Shown here in pieces: positions 18,069 through 27,572 of a stretch of 56,096 nucleotides of DNA (the first letter of the stretch is position 1; each line of letters starts with the position of its first letter). A model generated the notes under the pieces. That model was given only the letters and a program-made list of their open reading frames with translations. It ran no database searches and was not told where the DNA came from. Source of the stretch: an uncultured Muribaculaceae bacterium (GTDB lineage Bacteria; Bacteroidota; Bacteroidia; Bacteroidales; Muribaculaceae); the NCBI GenBank assembly GCA_958439725.1, contig CAUBWJ010000012.1, forward strand, positions 1 to 56,096, in the 5' to 3' direction. The translations under genes were made by a program, and so were the position numbers.

Positions 18069-19046
18069 ATGATGAATGTGGATAAAGGCTATGTTGACGC
18101 TCCGGTTGAAAACGGCGTCGACCTGAAGAAGGAAATACTGAGGCTTAAGAAAGAGAAGGGAGCCGTCATCATGGCCCACTATTATCAGAAAGGAGAAATC
18201 CAGGACCTGGCCGACCATATAGGCGACTCGCTGGCGCTGGCACGCATTGCCGCCCGCTGCGACGCTCCTATCATAGTGATGTGTGGCGTGCACTTCATGG
18301 CCGAGACCGCCAAGATACTCTGCCCTGACAAAAAGGTGCTGTGCCCCGATGTCAACGCCGGCTGCTCGCTTGCCGACAGCTGCCCCGCTCCGGAGCTCGA
18401 GGAGTTTCTGAAAGATTATCCCGGATATACGGTGATAAGCTATGTGAACACCTCGGCGGCGGTGAAGGCTCTTACAGATATAGTGGTGACTTCGGGCAAC
18501 GCGCGCAAGATAGTGGAGGCGCTGCCGGCCGACGAGAAAATTGTGTTCGGTCCCGACCGTAACCTCGGCGACTATATAAACTCCGTGACGGGAAGGAACA
18601 TGGTGCTGTGGGACGGAGCATGCCACGTACACGAGAAATTCTCGCTCGAGAAGATAGAGGCGCTGAAGAAGGAGCATCCCGGAGCGCCGCTGCTTGTGCA
18701 TCCCGAGTGCAGCCGCCCGCTGCGCATGATTGCCGACAAACTCGGATCGACGGCGGTGCTGCTGGACTATGCCGGACAATCCCCTGCCAAGGAATTTATA
18801 GTGGCCACCGAAAGCGGCATACTCCACGAGATGCGCCGCAAATATCCCGACAAGACATTCATCCCCGCACCGCCGGACGACTCCACCTGCGCCTGCAACG
18901 AATGCGCGTATATGAAACTCAACACCCTCGAGAAGCTTTACAACACCCTGCGCTATGAACTGCCGGAGGTGAATGTGGATGCTGAGATCATCGACAAGGC
19001 AAGACGCCCGATAGAGAGAATGCTCGAGATGTCAGAAAACAAGTGA
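18069..19046 (+). CDS. nadA: Quinolinate synthase
   Basis: A 325-residue NadA that condenses iminoaspartate (from NadB) with dihydroxyacetone phosphate to quinolinate in NAD synthesis. Iron-sulfur cysteines are expected at C99 (NAGCSLA), C214 (HPECSRP) and in the cluster C274-C279 (STCACNEC). AHYYQKGEIQDLADHIGDS near residue 36 is the classic N-terminal motif. Start is the first of two adjacent ATGs. It is the first gene to the right of the proposed origin and 22 bases before leuS. nadB lies 16 kb away on the other strand; nadC is not in the window. Confidence 0.97.
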   Translation: MMNVDKGYVDAPVENGVDLKKEILRLKKEKGAVIMAHYYQKGEIQDLADHIGDSLALARIAARCDAPIIVMCGVHFMAETAKILCPDKKVLCPDVNAGCSLADSCPAPELEEFLKDYPGYTVISYVNTSAAVKALTDIVVTSGNARKIVEALPADEKIVFGPDRNLGDYINSVTGRNMVLWDGACHVHEKFSLEKIEALKKEHPGAPLLVHPECSRPLRMIADKLGSTAVLLDYAGQSPAKEFIVATESGILHEMRRKYPDKTFIPAPPDDSTCACNECAYMKLNTLEKLYNTLRYELPEVNVDAEIIDKARRPIERMLEMSENK

Positions 19047-19068
19047 AACAAACATTATAAATCAAGAT

Positions 19069-21840
19069 ATGGAATACAATCATAAAGATATAGAGAAGCG
19101 CTGGCAAAACTACTGGAAAGAAAACAATGTGTACACCACAGAGATTGACCAGGCCAGACCTAAATATTATGTGCTCGACATGTTTCCCTACCCCTCGGGT
19201 GCGGGACTGCATGTAGGACACCCTCTGGGCTACATAGCCTCCGACATCTATTCGCGCTACAAACGCCTGCAGGGATTCAATGTGTTGCATCCGATGGGAT
19301 TCGACGCCTACGGACTTCCCGCCGAACAGTATGCCATACAGACCGGCCAGCACCCCGAGATAACCACTCAGAAAAATATAGCACGTTATTGCGAGCAGCT
19401 CAACAAAATAGGTTTCTGCTACGACTGGAACCGCAGCATACGCACCTGCGATCCGGAATTCTACCGCTGGACACAGTGGGCGTTCATAAAGATGTTTGAG
19501 AGCTACTACGACCGCAATCTCGACCGCGCTATGCCCATTGCCGACCTTGTGAAGTATTTTGAGGAGAAAGGAAGCGAAGGCGTCAATGCCGCATGCGGCG
19601 AGGAATTGCACTTCACGGCCGCCGAGTGGAAAGCCATGGATGAAAAGCAGAAGAGCGACACTCTGATGAACTACCGCATAGCCTATCTGGGCAACACGAT
19701 GGTAAACTGGTGTCCGAAGCTCGGCACCGTGCTTGCCAACGACGAGGTGAGCGAGGGAGTGTCGATCCGCGGCGGTTATCCTGTAGAGCAGAAGCTCATG
19801 TATCAGTGGTGTCTGCGCGTGTCGGCCTACGCCCAGCGTCTCCTCGACGGCCTTGATACCATTGACTGGACCGATTCCCTGAAAGAGACCCAGCGCAACT
19901 GGATAGGACGGTCGGAGGGAGCGGAGATGCGTTTTCCCATCGACGGTTCCGACGTGGAGCTTGAGATTTTCACAACACGCGCCGATACGGTGTTTGGCGT
20001 AACATTCATGGTGCTCGCTCCCGAAAGCGAATATGTGGAGAAAGTCACCACCCCTGAACGCCGCGAGGAGGTAAAGGTATATATAGACAGCATAAAGAAC
20101 AAGACGGAGCGCGAGCGAATGATTGACAAGAAGGTGAGCGGTGTATTCACCGGCTCCTACGCCGTCAATCCTCTTACCGGCAAAAAAATTCCGGTATGGG
20201 TGAGCGATTACGTGCTCGCAGGATACGGAACAGGCGCCATTATGGCCGTACCGGCCCACGACAGCCGCGACTATGCTTTCGCACGCCATTTCGATCTGCC
20301 CGTCATACCTCTGATAGAGGGTGCCGACGTGAGCGAGCAGTCGTTCGACGCCAAGAGCGGACGCATGATGAACTCCAGCTCGGAGCTTCTGTCGCTCGAC
20401 GGACTCGAAGTGAAGGATGCCATTGCCGCAGCCAAGCGCTTCATCGAAGAAAAAGGCATAGGAAAGGTAAAGGTCAACTACCGTCTGCGCGACGCCATAT
20501 TCAGCCGTCAGCGCTACTGGGGAGAACCGTTCCCCATATATTATAAGGACGGCGTACCTCACGTGGTGGCCGAGAGCGAACTGCCGCTGCTGCTTCCTGA
20601 GGTTGACAAATATCTTCCCACCGAAACCGGCGAGCCTCCCCTGGGCCGTGCAAAGAACTGGGTGAACTCCGAAGGCTTCCCTCTGGAGTTGTGCACCATG
20701 CCCGGATTCGCCGGATCGTCGGCCTACTATCTGCGCTATATGGATCCCCACAACAGCGAGGCGCTCGTGGGTAAGGAAGCCGACAGCTACTGGCGCAACG
20801 TCGACCTTTACATAGGCGGTACCGAACATGCCACCGGCCACCTTATCTACAGCCGTTTCTGGAACAAATTCCTTTACGATCTGGGCTACGTATGCGAGCC
20901 TGAGCCCTTCAAGAAACTTGTGAACCAGGGCATGATTCAGGGCCGAAGCAACTTCGTCTACAGAATAAAGGACACCAACACATTCGTAAGCTACAATCTG
21001 CGCGACCAGTATGATGTGACGCCTATCCATGTGGACGTGAACATAGTCAACAACGATATTCTTGACATAGACGCCTTCCGTAACTGGCGTCCGGAATTTG
21101 CCACCGCCGAGTTTGTGCTCGAGGACGGCAAATATGTATGCGGCTATGCCGTTGAGAAGATGTCGAAGTCGATGTTCAACGTGGTGAATCCCGATGATAT
21201 AGTGGAGCGCTACGGAGCCGACACTCTCCGTCTTTACGAGATGTTCCTCGGCCCGCTGGAACAGAGCAAGCCCTGGGATACCAACGGCATAGACGGCGTG
21301 AACCGTTTTATAAAGAAACTCTGGGGTCTGTTCTACAAGGGCGACAACCTTCTTGTGGACGATTCCGAACCTACCCGCGACAATCTGAAGTCCATCCACA
21401 AGCTGATAAAGAAAGTGACTTCCGATATAGAGGGATTTTCGTTCAACACCTCCGTGGCCGCATTCATGATATGCGTCAACGAGCTTTCGCAGCAGAAATG
21501 CCACAGCCGTGTGGTGCTCGAGCAGCTGCTTGTGCTTCTTGCTCCGTTTGCTCCGCACGTGGCTGAGGAACTCTGGCATGCCGTAGGCCACGACACGACA
21601 GTGTGCGATGCCGTGTGGCCGCAGTTCAACGAGGAATACCTCAAGGAGGACAAGGTGAAATATGCCGTGTCGTTCAACGGCAAGGTAAGATTCACCATAG
21701 AGGTGGATGCCGACACACCTTCCGACGAGGTGGAGAAAACAGCGCTCTCTCACTCTTTGGCCGCACAGTGGCTCGAAGGAAAGAGCGTGAAGCGTGTGAT
21801 AGTGGTTCCCCGCAAGATTGTGAACATCGTAGTGGCCTGA
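19069..21840 (+). CDS. leuS: Leucyl-tRNA synthetase
   Basis: A 923-residue class I synthetase charging tRNA-Leu. The HIGH motif is HVGH (residues 48-51, in GAGLHVGHPLGY) and the KMSKS motif is at 697-701. The CP1 editing domain spans roughly 230-430, with the threonine-rich FTTRADTVFGVTF. The anticodon-binding and C-terminal domains are complete. It sits in the nadA-leuS-rdgB-PorZ-like series, three bases before rdgB. A 1046-residue reverse-strand open frame over it is a codon-bias shadow. Confidence 0.98.
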   Translation: MEYNHKDIEKRWQNYWKENNVYTTEIDQARPKYYVLDMFPYPSGAGLHVGHPLGYIASDIYSRYKRLQGFNVLHPMGFDAYGLPAEQYAIQTGQHPEITTQKNIARYCEQLNKIGFCYDWNRSIRTCDPEFYRWTQWAFIKMFESYYDRNLDRAMPIADLVKYFEEKGSEGVNAACGEELHFTAAEWKAMDEKQKSDTLMNYRIAYLGNTMVNWCPKLGTVLANDEVSEGVSIRGGYPVEQKLMYQWCLRVSAYAQRLLDGLDTIDWTDSLKETQRNWIGRSEGAEMRFPIDGSDVELEIFTTRADTVFGVTFMVLAPESEYVEKVTTPERREEVKVYIDSIKNKTERERMIDKKVSGVFTGSYAVNPLTGKKIPVWVSDYVLAGYGTGAIMAVPAHDSRDYAFARHFDLPVIPLIEGADVSEQSFDAKSGRMMNSSSELLSLDGLEVKDAIAAAKRFIEEKGIGKVKVNYRLRDAIFSRQRYWGEPFPIYYKDGVPHVVAESELPLLLPEVDKYLPTETGEPPLGRAKNWVNSEGFPLELCTMPGFAGSSAYYLRYMDPHNSEALVGKEADSYWRNVDLYIGGTEHATGHLIYSRFWNKFLYDLGYVCEPEPFKKLVNQGMIQGRSNFVYRIKDTNTFVSYNLRDQYDVTPIHVDVNIVNNDILDIDAFRNWRPEFATAEFVLEDGKYVCGYAVEKMSKSMFNVVNPDDIVERYGADTLRLYEMFLGPLEQSKPWDTNGIDGVNRFIKKLWGLFYKGDNLLVDDSEPTRDNLKSIHKLIKKVTSDIEGFSFNTSVAAFMICVNELSQQKCHSRVVLEQLLVLLAPFAPHVAEELWHAVGHDTTVCDAVWPQFNEEYLKEDKVKYAVSFNGKVRFTIEVDADTPSDEVEKTALSHSLAAQWLEGKSVKRVIVVPRKIVNIVVA

Positions 21841-21843
21841 GAG

Positions 21844-22428
21844 ATGGAAAAGCGCACTATAGTGTTTGCCACCAATAATGCCCATAAGCTCGGGGAGCTG
21901 CGCGGGATCGCCGGTGAAGAATGGAATATTGTGTCGCTTGCTGAAATAGGCTGCCACGACGACATTCCCGAGACCGCCGACACTCTTGAAGGCAACGCCC
22001 TGATAAAAGCACGGTGGGTGAAAGAACGATACGGTTACGACTGTTTTGCCGACGATACCGGTCTGATGGTCGATGCTCTCGACGGCGCTCCGGGTGTCTA
22101 CTCGGCGCGTTATGCCGGTCCGGGTCACGATTCAGTAGCCAACATGAAGCTCCTGCTTGAGCGAATGGCCGACAAGGATAACCGTAATGCTCATTTCTCG
22201 ACCGTGATAGCTCTGGTGATGGGCGGCGAGGAGCATATATTCGAGGGCAGAGTGGACGGCTCCATAGCCCGTGAGCCTTCGGGATGCGGAGGCTTCGGTT
22301 ATGATCCCGTGTTCGTTCCCGAAAACAGTGGCCGCACATTCAGCGAGATGACGGCCGAGGAGAAAAACGCCATAAGCCATCGCGGCCGCGCTACCCGCAA
22401 ACTCATGGAATTTCTCGCGAGAAAGTGA
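21844..22428 (+). CDS. rdgB: Non-canonical purine NTP pyrophosphatase (RdgB/HAM1)
   Basis: A 194-residue enzyme hydrolysing ITP, dITP and XTP to monophosphates, keeping deaminated purines out of DNA and RNA. VFATNNAHKLGELR at the N terminus, CFADDTGLMVDALDGAPGVY (catalytic acidic residues) and GGFGYDPVFVPE are diagnostic. Its stop overlaps the next possible start by four bases (ATGA, 22425-22428). Confidence 0.97.
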   Translation: MEKRTIVFATNNAHKLGELRGIAGEEWNIVSLAEIGCHDDIPETADTLEGNALIKARWVKERYGYDCFADDTGLMVDALDGAPGVYSARYAGPGHDSVANMKLLLERMADKDNRNAHFSTVIALVMGGEEHIFEGRVDGSIAREPSGCGGFGYDPVFVPENSGRTFSEMTAEEKNAISHRGRATRKLMEFLARK

Positions 22429-24872
22429 GATATATGTCAGCTGCTGTTGCCGGTAAGCATATAATGAAGCTATGCGCCACCGCAATCGCGGCGGCTATGG
22501 CTCTGTGCGGCTCTTTCCGGGCATCTGCCGCGGGAGGAGTGACAGGCAGCTGGAAAATATATGAGGCATTTGCCACCCCTCCGCAGCAGGTGGTGGCTAC
22601 GGAGAGAATGGTGTATATCCTTTCCGGAGGCTCTCTGTTCGGTTATGATACCGATAAGGAAGAGACTGTGCCCTTTACCGCCACAAGCGGTCTTCACGGC
22701 CATGATATTTCCCGTATTTTTTATGATCCGGTGCAGAAATGTCTTGCTGTATGCTATAAAAACGGCGGGATAGACCTGATGGCTTCCGACGGAAAGGTGA
22801 AATATGTGTCTGACATAGCCGACTCACAGCTCCCCGGGCCCTTTACATTCAATGAAGCCGCATTCAGAGGCAAGGAGATGTTTATGGCTACCGACTTCGG
22901 AATAGTGAAGGTCGATACCGGGCGTGGCCGGGTGGTGAAATACGGCAATTACGGATGCAATGTGAGCGGAGTGGCACTTATGGACGGCAATCTGTTTATG
23001 GCCGCAGGTGATACTCTGCGGGTCATTCCGGAAGATGGCCGTATAGACCGCCTTTCGTTTACCCGCGCTTTGCTTCCTGTAGGCAACGCGAGGTTGCGCC
23101 ATGCCGGAGGGGATTCCTTGATGGTGATGGGTGACCGCCTGCGGATAACAAAGATAAATCCGACTACATTTACCGTCGGTGAGCTGACAGCCGTTTCCGC
23201 CCCGGGAATAAAGCAGTGGATTGCCGATGGCGAGGAACTGTTTTATTGCGACTCAGATAGGCTGTATCGCTTCAATTCCGCTTCTGGTAAGGAAGACACC
23301 ATGTGTAGGCTGCCGGAGGAAATAGCAGGCGATATGCTGGGAATTCGGCCGTCGGATGATACATTCTGGGCGCTTTCGCGTCATGGAGTGGCAGCCTACC
23401 GTATAAATGATAATGGTACTGTAGAACTGGTGAAGGAGCGTTTCCGTCCGTCAGAAATGTCGGTGGACGAAGTTTGCTATCTCACACCGTCGGCCGACGG
23501 CAGGCGTCTGTATGCCATAAATCATGGGCCGACATCTTTCCGTTTCGGCTTCCCCGAAGGTTACAACGGCTACGATATCCCCGGTAAAGCCGCGTGCATA
23601 GATATTGAAACCGACCGGATAAAGGATGTCACCCCCTATCCCGTATATGCCGCTTGCGATATGACAGCAGGCCTGCAGCAATCCTACGGGCCGTATCCGT
23701 TTGCCGTGACCTCCATAGCCGAGAATCCTGCAGATACTTCCATTGTGTTTATAGGCACCGGAAACGACGGACTGTATATGACGCGCTCGGGAAAGTTTGC
23801 GGGACGGTACACCTCGTCCAACTCTCCGCTGAAACCTGTGTGGGGATGGATAGTCTACTCCCTTACGTTCGATAAAGGAGGCAATCTCTGGGTGGTAAGC
23901 AATCACGACAACTACACCGACCGGGCCCTTATGGTGCTTCCCAAAGAAAAGACGCTTCTGGATCCGGAGGAGGTGAAGGTATCCGACTGGATTGTTCCCG
24001 CCGCCGAAGGTTATCTGGGTGATATGGATTCGAAGATTCTCGTGTGCCGCCGCTCGCCGATGGTGTTCATTACCGATAAACTTAAATCGCAGATACTCCT
24101 TGCCTGCCACACCGCGGGAACACCTGACGATATCACCGACGACCGTTTCAGACTCTACGACTGCATAGCCGACCAGGACGGGCGTCTGCTTTCTGACTGC
24201 GTGGTAAGCGCCATAATGGAGGATACCGACGGTTCTGTGTGGCTCGGAACCCTTGAAAACGGCATTTACCGTATAGAAAATCCGGCTGCGGCCGTGGAGA
24301 AGGAGGTTACGGCAAGACATCTGAAAGTGCCGCGCGACGACGGATCGGGTCTGGCCGACTATCTTCTGGCCGACGAGGTGATAAATGACATGAGCGTGGA
24401 TGCGGCCAGGCGTAAATGGATAGCCACGGAAAACAGTGGCGTTTATGTTGTGTCGGCCGACGGAAGCGCCATACTTGAGCATTTCACACCCGACAATTCT
24501 CCGCTGCCTGCTATGGCGGTGAACTGCGTGTATGCCGACCCGTCGGGAAGCAATATTTATATAGGCACACCACGCGGACTGGTGCGTTTTGAATCGGACA
24601 CATCCCCGGACAGTGGCGAGCTTACGGAGCTGAAGATATATCCCAATCCGGTAAAGCCGGACTCGCAGGGAATAGTGCATATCGACGGTCTTACCGACGG
24701 TGCTCTGGTGAAGATTGTGTCGGTATCGGGCGCGGTGGTGGCGCGCGGACGCGCCGAGGGAGGTACCTTTGTGTGGAACATGGCTTCGCGCCGTCCTCCC
24801 GCCGGAATATATTATGTCATGGCCTCCACCGCCGGCGATGCGGCTCTGGGAAAAATAGTGGTGATAAACTGA
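22425..24872 (+). CDS. PorZ-like beta-propeller protein with a T9SS-type C-terminal domain
   Basis: An exported protein of 815 residues (802 if started at the ATG at 22464, which begins directly with signal peptide MKLCATAIAAAMALCG). The N-terminal part (GSWKIYEAF, MVYILSGGSLFGYD, GLHGHDISRIFYD) matches the PorZ beta-propeller seen in Porphyromonas and Bacteroides homologues. Further propeller repeats (SVWLGTLENGIYRI, KWIATENSGVYVV) fill the middle. The last 85 residues (LKIYPNPVKPD to the C terminus) resemble a type IX secretion sorting domain. In P. gingivalis PorZ helps attach T9SS cargo; no other T9SS gene is in this window, so its role here is open. Confidence 0.75.
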   Translation: MRYMSAAVAGKHIMKLCATAIAAAMALCGSFRASAAGGVTGSWKIYEAFATPPQQVVATERMVYILSGGSLFGYDTDKEETVPFTATSGLHGHDISRIFYDPVQKCLAVCYKNGGIDLMASDGKVKYVSDIADSQLPGPFTFNEAAFRGKEMFMATDFGIVKVDTGRGRVVKYGNYGCNVSGVALMDGNLFMAAGDTLRVIPEDGRIDRLSFTRALLPVGNARLRHAGGDSLMVMGDRLRITKINPTTFTVGELTAVSAPGIKQWIADGEELFYCDSDRLYRFNSASGKEDTMCRLPEEIAGDMLGIRPSDDTFWALSRHGVAAYRINDNGTVELVKERFRPSEMSVDEVCYLTPSADGRRLYAINHGPTSFRFGFPEGYNGYDIPGKAACIDIETDRIKDVTPYPVYAACDMTAGLQQSYGPYPFAVTSIAENPADTSIVFIGTGNDGLYMTRSGKFAGRYTSSNSPLKPVWGWIVYSLTFDKGGNLWVVSNHDNYTDRALMVLPKEKTLLDPEEVKVSDWIVPAAEGYLGDMDSKILVCRRSPMVFITDKLKSQILLACHTAGTPDDITDDRFRLYDCIADQDGRLLSDCVVSAIMEDTDGSVWLGTLENGIYRIENPAAAVEKEVTARHLKVPRDDGSGLADYLLADEVINDMSVDAARRKWIATENSGVYVVSADGSAILEHFTPDNSPLPAMAVNCVYADPSGSNIYIGTPRGLVRFESDTSPDSGELTELKIYPNPVKPDSQGIVHIDGLTDGALVKIVSVSGAVVARGRAEGGTFVWNMASRRPPAGIYYVMASTAGDAALGKIVVIN

Positions 24873-24950
24873 GAGTCGGTTTCCTCCGGGAGCGGACTAA
24901 ACCCGTTAATATAAATGTTTGTTTTAAGAATAAGCTCTAAATACTGAGAG

Positions 24951-25478
24951 ATGGAAGAAACATTAGGATATAAAAACGAAGACGACAAATGCTATGGCGC
25001 TACCGGAATGGCAGTGGCGGTAGTGGTGTTTGACGGCGAGAGGTATCTCGCGGCTGTGGATCTGGATGCCGATCCGGGTTCCATGCTTGAAATGACAGAT
25101 GATTTTTACTTCACCGGCTCGCCGGCTCTTTCGGCCAAGTCGGTGTGGAACCGCATTCTTCAGAATTATAATCTTACACTGGCCATGTCGCTTGCCAATG
25201 TGATGTGCCGCTCGATAGTGCGCGACCGCAAGCCGCTCGCTCCGGCAGTCAGGGAGCGTCTGCGCCGCCTTTCCATAGAGCAGGGCAACGAAAGCTGCTC
25301 GCTCGACGAGGATGAGTCAGGCCGTCTGTTTGATAAGAACTACACATATCTCACGCGTGTATTCAACCACACGGGTATAGGAAGCGTGTGTCATGATTTC
25401 GCCGACACGCTGAAGCGCCGCCGCCGTCTCACGCGCCACGAGATATTGGAGGAGCTCCGCGCCCTCGGCATGATGTAA
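24951..25478 (+). CDS. Conserved protein of unknown function
   Basis: A 175-residue soluble protein that I do not recognise beyond resembling unnamed Bacteroidales proteins. Residues 15-75 form a mixed region (GATGMAVAVVVFDGERYLAAVDLDAD) ending with a hydrophobic motif; 75-175 look helical and basic (LKRRRRLTRHEILEELRALGMM at the end). No signal peptide, transmembrane segment or metal motif is seen. A 78-base gap separates it from the PorZ-like gene. Confidence 0.7.
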   Translation: MEETLGYKNEDDKCYGATGMAVAVVVFDGERYLAAVDLDADPGSMLEMTDDFYFTGSPALSAKSVWNRILQNYNLTLAMSLANVMCRSIVRDRKPLAPAVRERLRRLSIEQGNESCSLDEDESGRLFDKNYTYLTRVFNHTGIGSVCHDFADTLKRRRRLTRHEILEELRALGMM

Positions 25479-25486
25479 GTAGGAGG

Positions 25487-26128
25487 TCAGACGTGCAGTA
25501 ATGATGTTCCTGCGGCCATTTCGCGCAGCACAATGGCGCTTTCGGGGCCCATGTTGAAGAGGAGGTCTACCGCGCTCAGATGCGGCAGAAAACCGAGTTC
25601 GGCGCTCCTTATCTGATAATACTTCACTACGGCCGCTTCCCGCTCGTCGGCGGGGGCGGCTGTTTCTATGCCGTCATATTCCGTCACGGGATATTCACCT
25701 ATGCCCATAAGGCGGCGCAGAAGCGCGTCAAGCTTCAGGTCGAGGTCAGTAAGGCGCCGTCCGGCGGCTGAGGAGTTGATTATCGCCATGAAATCGTCTT
25801 CATAGAACTCATAGAAAGGCGTGCGCCCGTAGGCCGAGCGCATGGCGGTGATATGAAGATTCCACCAGTGGTTATGGTCAGAGACGATTATGTCGTTCCA
25901 CCGGGCGCCGGTGAGGCTCACGGGCTTCACAATGGGCACGGTGAGGGTAAGCGGGCCGCGTGTATCGGCAATCATGCAGCGGTGAGTGGCTTTCCGGCGC
26001 TTGTCGAAACGCCATCCGGTAGAGATTACGCCTCCTCCCGCAGCTACGATAGCTGCATAATAATCCACCGATCCGAGATAGCGCGGAGGGAGCACAAGCC
26101 TTCCGGCCGAGGTGTCAGAAGCCGCCAT
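25487..26128 (-). CDS. WbqC family protein
   Basis: A 213-residue WbqC-like protein. LPPRYLGSVDYYAAIVAAG at the N terminus, THRCMIADTRGPLTLTVPIV and WWNLHITAMRSAYGRTPFYEFY are the family signature. WbqC proteins occur in O-antigen and aminotransfer pathways but the reaction is unclear. The start at 26128 (MAASDTS) is preferred: it overlaps lepB by 14 bases and puts the conserved region near the N terminus. It is the last gene of the dapB-lepB-WbqC unit. Confidence 0.85.
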   Translation of the reverse strand: MAASDTSAGRLVLPPRYLGSVDYYAAIVAAGGGVISTGWRFDKRRKATHRCMIADTRGPLTLTVPIVKPVSLTGARWNDIIVSDHNHWWNLHITAMRSAYGRTPFYEFYEDDFMAIINSSAAGRRLTDLDLKLDALLRRLMGIGEYPVTEYDGIETAAPADEREAAVVKYYQIRSAELGFLPHLSAVDLLFNMGPESAIVLREMAAGTSLLHV

Positions 26129-27566
26129 TGGCATCCTTGAGTATGCGGTCCCAGCGTATCTTTCCGTTGAAAAGACCCTTGTCCTTGTCAAACGACATGA
26201 GCACTCTCATGGGTTTGCCCACGATATGGTCTTCGGGCACGAAACCCCAGTAGCGCGAGTCGAGGGAATTGTCGCGGTTATCGCCCATCATGAAATAGTA
26301 GTCCATCTGGAAGGTGTAGTAATCCTGCGGCTTGCCGTCGATATAGACTTTACTGTCCTCTCCCAGATAAGCGTCATGATGGCCCTCATAGTTGCGGATG
26401 CAGCGGTTGTATATGTCCCATGTGGCGGGAGTGAGGCGTATTGCTGTATTCTTTTTGGGAATCCACAGCTCGCCGTAGTCGGCGCGTGTCCAGTCTTTCG
26501 ATGCTCCTTCGGGGAAAAGCATCTCGCCCTGCGGTGCAGGCTGCTTCATGAGTTTGATGACCGCGGGCGACGCTTCCATCTTCTCTACCATTGCTGCCGT
26601 GAGGGGCGAGAGATAAATCGGGGGAACGGTTCCGTCGGAGTTCACCTTGAATCCGAGGGCGCGGATGCCCGGAATCTCGGATTCGCTTACCGGCACCTCC
26701 ACACGGTCGTCGACAGCGATGCCGAACTCTTCCCACTGCTGCTCGGTGAGGCGTGACGGGGTCTGGTAATAGTAGGCGAACTGTGCGTCGGCAGGCATGG
26801 GCTGTTTCTCGCCGTTGATGTAGATCTCGCCGTCTACAATCTTTATGCGTTCGCCGGGAAGACCCACGGCACGCTTAACATAGTTTTCGCGACGGTCTAC
26901 GGGACGGTATATCACTTCGCCGAACTGATCCTTGTTCATGTTTATGGCATTGCGGCCAAACATTTTCACCAGAGTGTAATAGTCGGGATTCTGTACTTTC
27001 AGTGCCACGGTATCGCCGGCGGGGAAGTTGAATACAACGATATCGCCGGTCTTAACCTGGCCGAAACCTTTGAGGCGTTTGTAGTCCCACTGCGGGGAAT
27101 CCAGATAGCTCTTGGTGTTGATTATGGGGAATGTGTTCTGCACAAGTGGGAAATGCACGGGAGTCATAGGCACGCGCGGGCCGTAGGCCATCTTGTTGAC
27201 CATCAGGTAGTCGCCCACCAGCAGCGATTTTTCAAGCGACGAGGAGGGAATCTCGTAATTCTGTCCTATGAAAGTGAACACGAAATACACAAGAATCAGA
27301 GCGTAGATTATCGCGTCGACCCAGCTCATTACGGTGCGCACGGCGGCGTTCTTGCTGCGTTTCCACCATGTGAAGGGTATGTAGCCGGTGATGTAGATGT
27401 CAAACAGGAGCGGCAGGAAAATCAGCACCCACCAGCTTCCGAGCCATGCCACCCAGCCCACGAAAATGGCGCTGACCACAAGGAACCGCACCCAGCGTGT
27501 TTTCTTTACTTTGCGCACCCGGGCCATGAAGTCGGCAAGCACGGGGGGATAATTGTTTTCTTTCAT
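26115..27566 (-). CDS. lepB: Signal peptidase I
   Basis: A 483-residue inner-membrane serine protease removing signal peptides. Hydrophobic segments at about 27-60 and 82-100 anchor it. Catalytic Ser110 sits in IPSSSLEKSL, catalytic Lys231 in YVKRAVGLPGERI, and box E is GDNRDNSLDSRYWGF. The stretch between the Lys box and box E is much longer than in E. coli LepB (324 residues), as in other Bacteroidetes enzymes. It follows dapB by six bases. Confidence 0.95.
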   Translation of the reverse strand: MKENNYPPVLADFMARVRKVKKTRWVRFLVVSAIFVGWVAWLGSWWVLIFLPLLFDIYITGYIPFTWWKRSKNAAVRTVMSWVDAIIYALILVYFVFTFIGQNYEIPSSSLEKSLLVGDYLMVNKMAYGPRVPMTPVHFPLVQNTFPIINTKSYLDSPQWDYKRLKGFGQVKTGDIVVFNFPAGDTVALKVQNPDYYTLVKMFGRNAINMNKDQFGEVIYRPVDRRENYVKRAVGLPGERIKIVDGEIYINGEKQPMPADAQFAYYYQTPSRLTEQQWEEFGIAVDDRVEVPVSESEIPGIRALGFKVNSDGTVPPIYLSPLTAAMVEKMEASPAVIKLMKQPAPQGEMLFPEGASKDWTRADYGELWIPKKNTAIRLTPATWDIYNRCIRNYEGHHDAYLGEDSKVYIDGKPQDYYTFQMDYYFMMGDNRDNSLDSRYWGFVPEDHIVGKPMRVLMSFDKDKGLFNGKIRWDRILKDANGGF

Positions 27567-27572
27567 ATTCTC

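Noticed and set aside
18988..22128. 1046-codon open frame on the minus strand
   Set aside because: It is antisense to leuS and rdgB, which are certain. The open antisense frame follows from their GC-biased codon use and its translation has no domain character.
23451..24680. 409-codon open frame on the minus strand
   Set aside because: Antisense to the PorZ-like gene, no motif.
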